From Ruminococcus sp. (GTDB lineage Bacteria; Bacillota; Clostridia; Oscillospirales; Ruminococcaceae): a stretch of DNA of 64,000 bases. Positions 61,881 through 64,000 of this stretch are shown piece by piece. The stretch is from positions 1-64,000 of the forward strand of contig JAIDQQ010000007.1 in assembly GCA_029062165.1 (NCBI GenBank), written 5' to 3'. Position 1 is the first letter of the stretch. Each line of letters begins with the position of its first letter. The position numbers were made by a program, and so were the translations under genes. A model generated the notes under the pieces. It ran no database searches and was not told the origin of the DNA. It was given only the letters and a program-made list of their open reading frames with translations.

Positions 61881-63080
61881 TTATTCGTTGACGATTTTAA
61901 AACCGTTTTCCTTGAGTGCGTTTCTGATTTCCTCGATATGATTATAGTTACGAGTTTCGAGAACGATACGCAGATAACAACCGTTTACTGCTGAACCCTC
62001 GTTAGCTCTTTCGTGGTGTATGGAGATTACATTTCCGCCGTGTTCGGCTATGATTCCCGATACTCCTAAAAGCTGACCTGGTTTGTCAATGAGTTCTATA
62101 TTAAGTGAACAGGTTCTGCCGGTCATGAGAAGTCCACGCTTTATAACTCTCGAAAGTATTGTAACGTCTATATTACCGCCGGATAGCAGACATACTACTT
62201 TCTTATCCTTTACCGGTACTTTATTGAACATCGCAGCCGCAACTGATACAGCACCTGCCCCCTCTGTAACAAGTTTCTGTTTTTCCATGAGTGCCAGTAT
62301 TGCCGCTGAAATTTCGTCGTCAGTGACTGTAACAATATCGTCCACGTAATCCGAAACGTACTTGAATGTATTTTCCCCTGGTTCTTTTACCGCTATACCG
62401 TCGGCAATCGTGGAAACGCTTTCGAGACATTCTATTTTATGGTCATGTATCGAATTGAACATACTCGGCGCACCCGATGCCTGTACACCATAGACTTTTA
62501 TATTCGGGTTCAGACTTTTTATAGCGTAGGCAACTCCTGAAATAAGACCTCCGCCACCTACTGGTACTATTACGGCATCCATTTCCGGTAACTGCTCCAG
62601 TAATTCAAGACCTATTGTACCTTGTCCGGCTATAACATTTTCGTCGTCGAATGGGTGTACGAATGTATAACCCATCTCGTCACGCTGTCGGAGTGCTTCT
62701 GCATATGCGTCGTCATAGACACCCTTTACCAGACACACATTAGCTCCGTAACTCTTTGTAGCCTCGACTTTTGAAATCGGCGCACCGTCCGGCAGACATA
62801 TTACAGCCGGTATACCGTTTTTCTGTGCGGATAGTGCTACACCCTGTGCGTGATTTCCGGCGGAACACGCTATAACACCTCGTGATTTTTCCTCGTCGGA
62901 AAGCTGTGACATCTTATAATATGCACCTCTTACCTTGAAAGAACCTGTTATCTGAAGATTTTCTGTTTTCAGATAAATATCAGATTCCGGATTTATATTA
63001 GGTGCGTGGATTACATCTGTTTCACGGATAACCTGTTTAAGTACGTATCTTGCGTGATATATTTTGTCAAGAGTAAGCAT
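61881..63080 (-). CDS. ilvA: Threonine ammonia-lyase with ACT domain
   Basis: It deaminates threonine to 2-oxobutyrate, the first step to isoleucine. PLP Lys lies in [14 protein letters not shown] near residue 49, and the glycine loop in [15 protein letters not shown] near residue 175. An ACT-like domain ends the protein (about residues 325-399, with [20 protein letters not shown]). The 399-residue, one-ACT form is usual in Clostridia. GGAGG precedes the ATG. Co-transcribed with ridA. Confidence 0.95.
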   Translation of the reverse strand: MLTLDKIYHARYVLKQVIRETDVIHAPNINPESDIYLKTENLQITGSFKVRGAYYKMSQLSDEEKSRGVIACSAGNHAQGVALSAQKNGIPAVICLPDGAPISKVEATKSYGANVCLVKGVYDDAYAEALRQRDEMGYTFVHPFDDENVIAGQGTIGLELLEQLPEMDAVIVPVGGGGLISGVAYAIKSLNPNIKVYGVQASGAPSMFNSIHDHKIECLESVSTIADGIAVKEPGENTFKYVSDYVDDIVTVTDDEISAAILALMEKQKLVTEGAGAVSVAAAMFNKVPVKDKKVVCLLSGGNIDVTILSRVIKRGLLMTGRTCSLNIELIDKPGQLLGVSGIIAEHGGNVISIHHERANEGSAVNGCYLRIVLETRNYNHIEEIRNALKENGFKIVNE

Positions 63081-63102
63081 TTTAAAAATAAAACCTCCTT
63101 GA

Positions 63103-64000
63103 TTATTTTTCGTTTATCAACTGATTTACAAACTGTTTCGCTGTACGTGGTGAGCGTCCGTTTCCGGAAGTCATTACGAAACGTTCAGCTTTTAATTCAA
63201 AGTCTTTTTCGTCGAAAGAAAGACCTTTCTGTTTAGCGAGTTCACCGGCTATACGGACAAATTCCTTTTTATCGGGTCTGCTGAAATTGACCCTCAATCC
63301 GAATCGTGCCGAAAGTGATATTAATTCCTGCATAGTGTCATTGCGGTGTACGTCGTCGCCCTCACGTTCAGAAAACGTCTCCTTGACAAGATGTCTGCGA
63401 TTACTCGTCGCATAGATGACTATATTATCTGACCTCGCCGACGCTGAACCCTCTAACATGGCTTTCAGTGAACCGAAACAGTCTTCACCGGAAGTGAATG
63501 TCAAATCATCTATAAAAATTATGAATTTCAGCGGATTATGGCTTATATCGTCTATAATCTGCGGAATGTCTCTCAACTGTTCCTTTGTAATCTCGATAAG
63601 CCGTAAACCTCTGTCGGCGTACTCGTTTACTATCGCCTTTACAGACGACGATTTACCTGTACCGGCATCACCATACAGAAGAACATTCTGTGCCGGTTTG
63701 CCGTCGAGTAATGCAAGCGTATTGTCAATAACCGCCTGTCGCTCTCTCTGATAGCCGTAAAGGTGGTCAAGACGTTGTGTATCGGGATATTTTACCGGCT
63801 TAATCTTTGAATCCTTAAAAATAAACATCTTATATTCCGCATACTGTCCATAACCGTATCTGTGTACCAGTTTCAGTCTTTCGAGGTAACTTCCTACTAT
63901 ATCTACTGACGAATTTTTCCACTTTGGCATAAAACCGTCATATTCAATTTCTGACAGAAAATCTTCCGGCGTAAGTTCTGAAAGTTCCTGAAAAAATTTG
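63103..64000 (-). CDS. DUF815 AAA ATPase, 5' end beyond the window
   Basis: The reading frame is open to the right edge, so the true start is outside; the ATG at 63930 is internal. About 299 residues are visible. Walker A VLLYGDAGTGKSSSV, Walker B KFIIFIDDLTF, the sensor-like YATSNRRHLV and a late NGRSPRTAKQF arginine region mark the DUF815 family. The role of these ATPases is unknown. It precedes ilvA by 22 bases on the same strand. Confidence 0.9.
   Translation of the reverse strand, partial: KFFQELSELTPEDFLSEIEYDGFMPKWKNSSVDIVGSYLERLKLVHRYGYGQYAEYKMFIFKDSKIKPVKYPDTQRLDHLYGYQRERQAVIDNTLALLDGKPAQNVLLYGDAGTGKSSSVKAIVNEYADRGLRLIEITKEQLRDIPQIIDDISHNPLKFIIFIDDLTFTSGEDCFGSLKAMLEGSASARSDNIVIYATSNRRHLVKETFSEREGDDVHRNDTMQELISLSARFGLRVNFSRPDKKEFVRIAGELAKQKGLSFDEKDFELKAERFVMTSGNGRSPRTAKQFVNQLINEK

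Overview
This window looks like chromosome from an anaerobic, spore-lineage, plant-fibre-degrading Clostridium relative, most like Ruminococcus (Oscillospiraceae). The signs are a secreted GH74 xyloglucanase carrying a dockerin, a cytosolic cellobiose phosphorylase (GH94), pyruvate phosphate dikinase, rubrerythrin plus a superoxide-reductase-like protein, the hydrogenase maturase HydE, and the sporulation proteins SpoVS and SpoVAC. The DNA is AT-rich. Strong Shine-Dalgarno sites precede most genes, and readable promoters nearly all show a -35/-10 spacing of 17 bases. The genus is inferred from gene content only.

Layout. 1-3.5 kb (minus): tRNA-Val(UAC), recG, spoVS, ymdB. 3.6-5.1 kb (plus): an Asp23/Gls24 protein, a membrane protein and a helical-bundle protein. 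5.1-10.1 kb (minus): an SMI1/KNR4 protein, an LRR-like protein, rubrerythrin with superoxide reductase, two unknowns and a wall-anchored Thr-rich protein. 10.3-17.9 kb (plus): pth, mfd, GH74-dockerin and a SIMPL protein. 18-21.3 kb (minus): an M23 peptidase and ppdK. 21.6-28.2 kb (plus): an LRR protein, glmU, a two-component system, spoVAC, and a recently duplicated gene pair followed by a small lipoprotein.

28.2-34.4 kb (minus) is the most unusual region. It is a tightly packed run of about 13 genes, nearly all for small multi-pass membrane proteins, with a phosphate-binding-protein-like (PstS-like) protein in the middle. The membrane proteins fall into three or four families whose modules recur singly or fused in tandem. 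One two-module gene is interrupted by a one-base loss in a G run. A divergent promoter pair at 34.45-34.52 kb separates this run from a plus-strand operon: Sfp-type phosphopantetheinyl transferase, two Asn-rich membrane proteins with SH3b domains, and GH94 cellobiose phosphorylase.

40.5-45.7 kb (minus): a Gld-like ABC export system (ATPase, permease, GldG-like, DUF4340). 45.8-53.9 kb (minus): the classic rimP-nusA-ylxR-ylxQ-infB-rbfA-nrnA-truB-ribF operon. 54.2-59.5 kb (plus): a solute-binding lipoprotein with a Thr-rich linker, a large GT-C-like membrane protein and a Big_2-type Ig-like surface protein. 59.5-64 kb (minus): DUF815 ATPase (cut by the window edge), ilvA, ridA, nadA, hydE.

How parts fit together. 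GH74 with its dockerin would cut xyloglucan outside the cell, and GH94 would phosphorolyse imported cellobiose. Rubrerythrin and the superoxide reductase form one oxygen-defence operon. RidA clears the reactive enamine made by IlvA. Across the whole window the octamer CCTGCTCC/GGAGCAGG occurs 25 times, in several reading frames and once between genes. This is far above chance and suggests a Chi-like or other genome-architecture signal.
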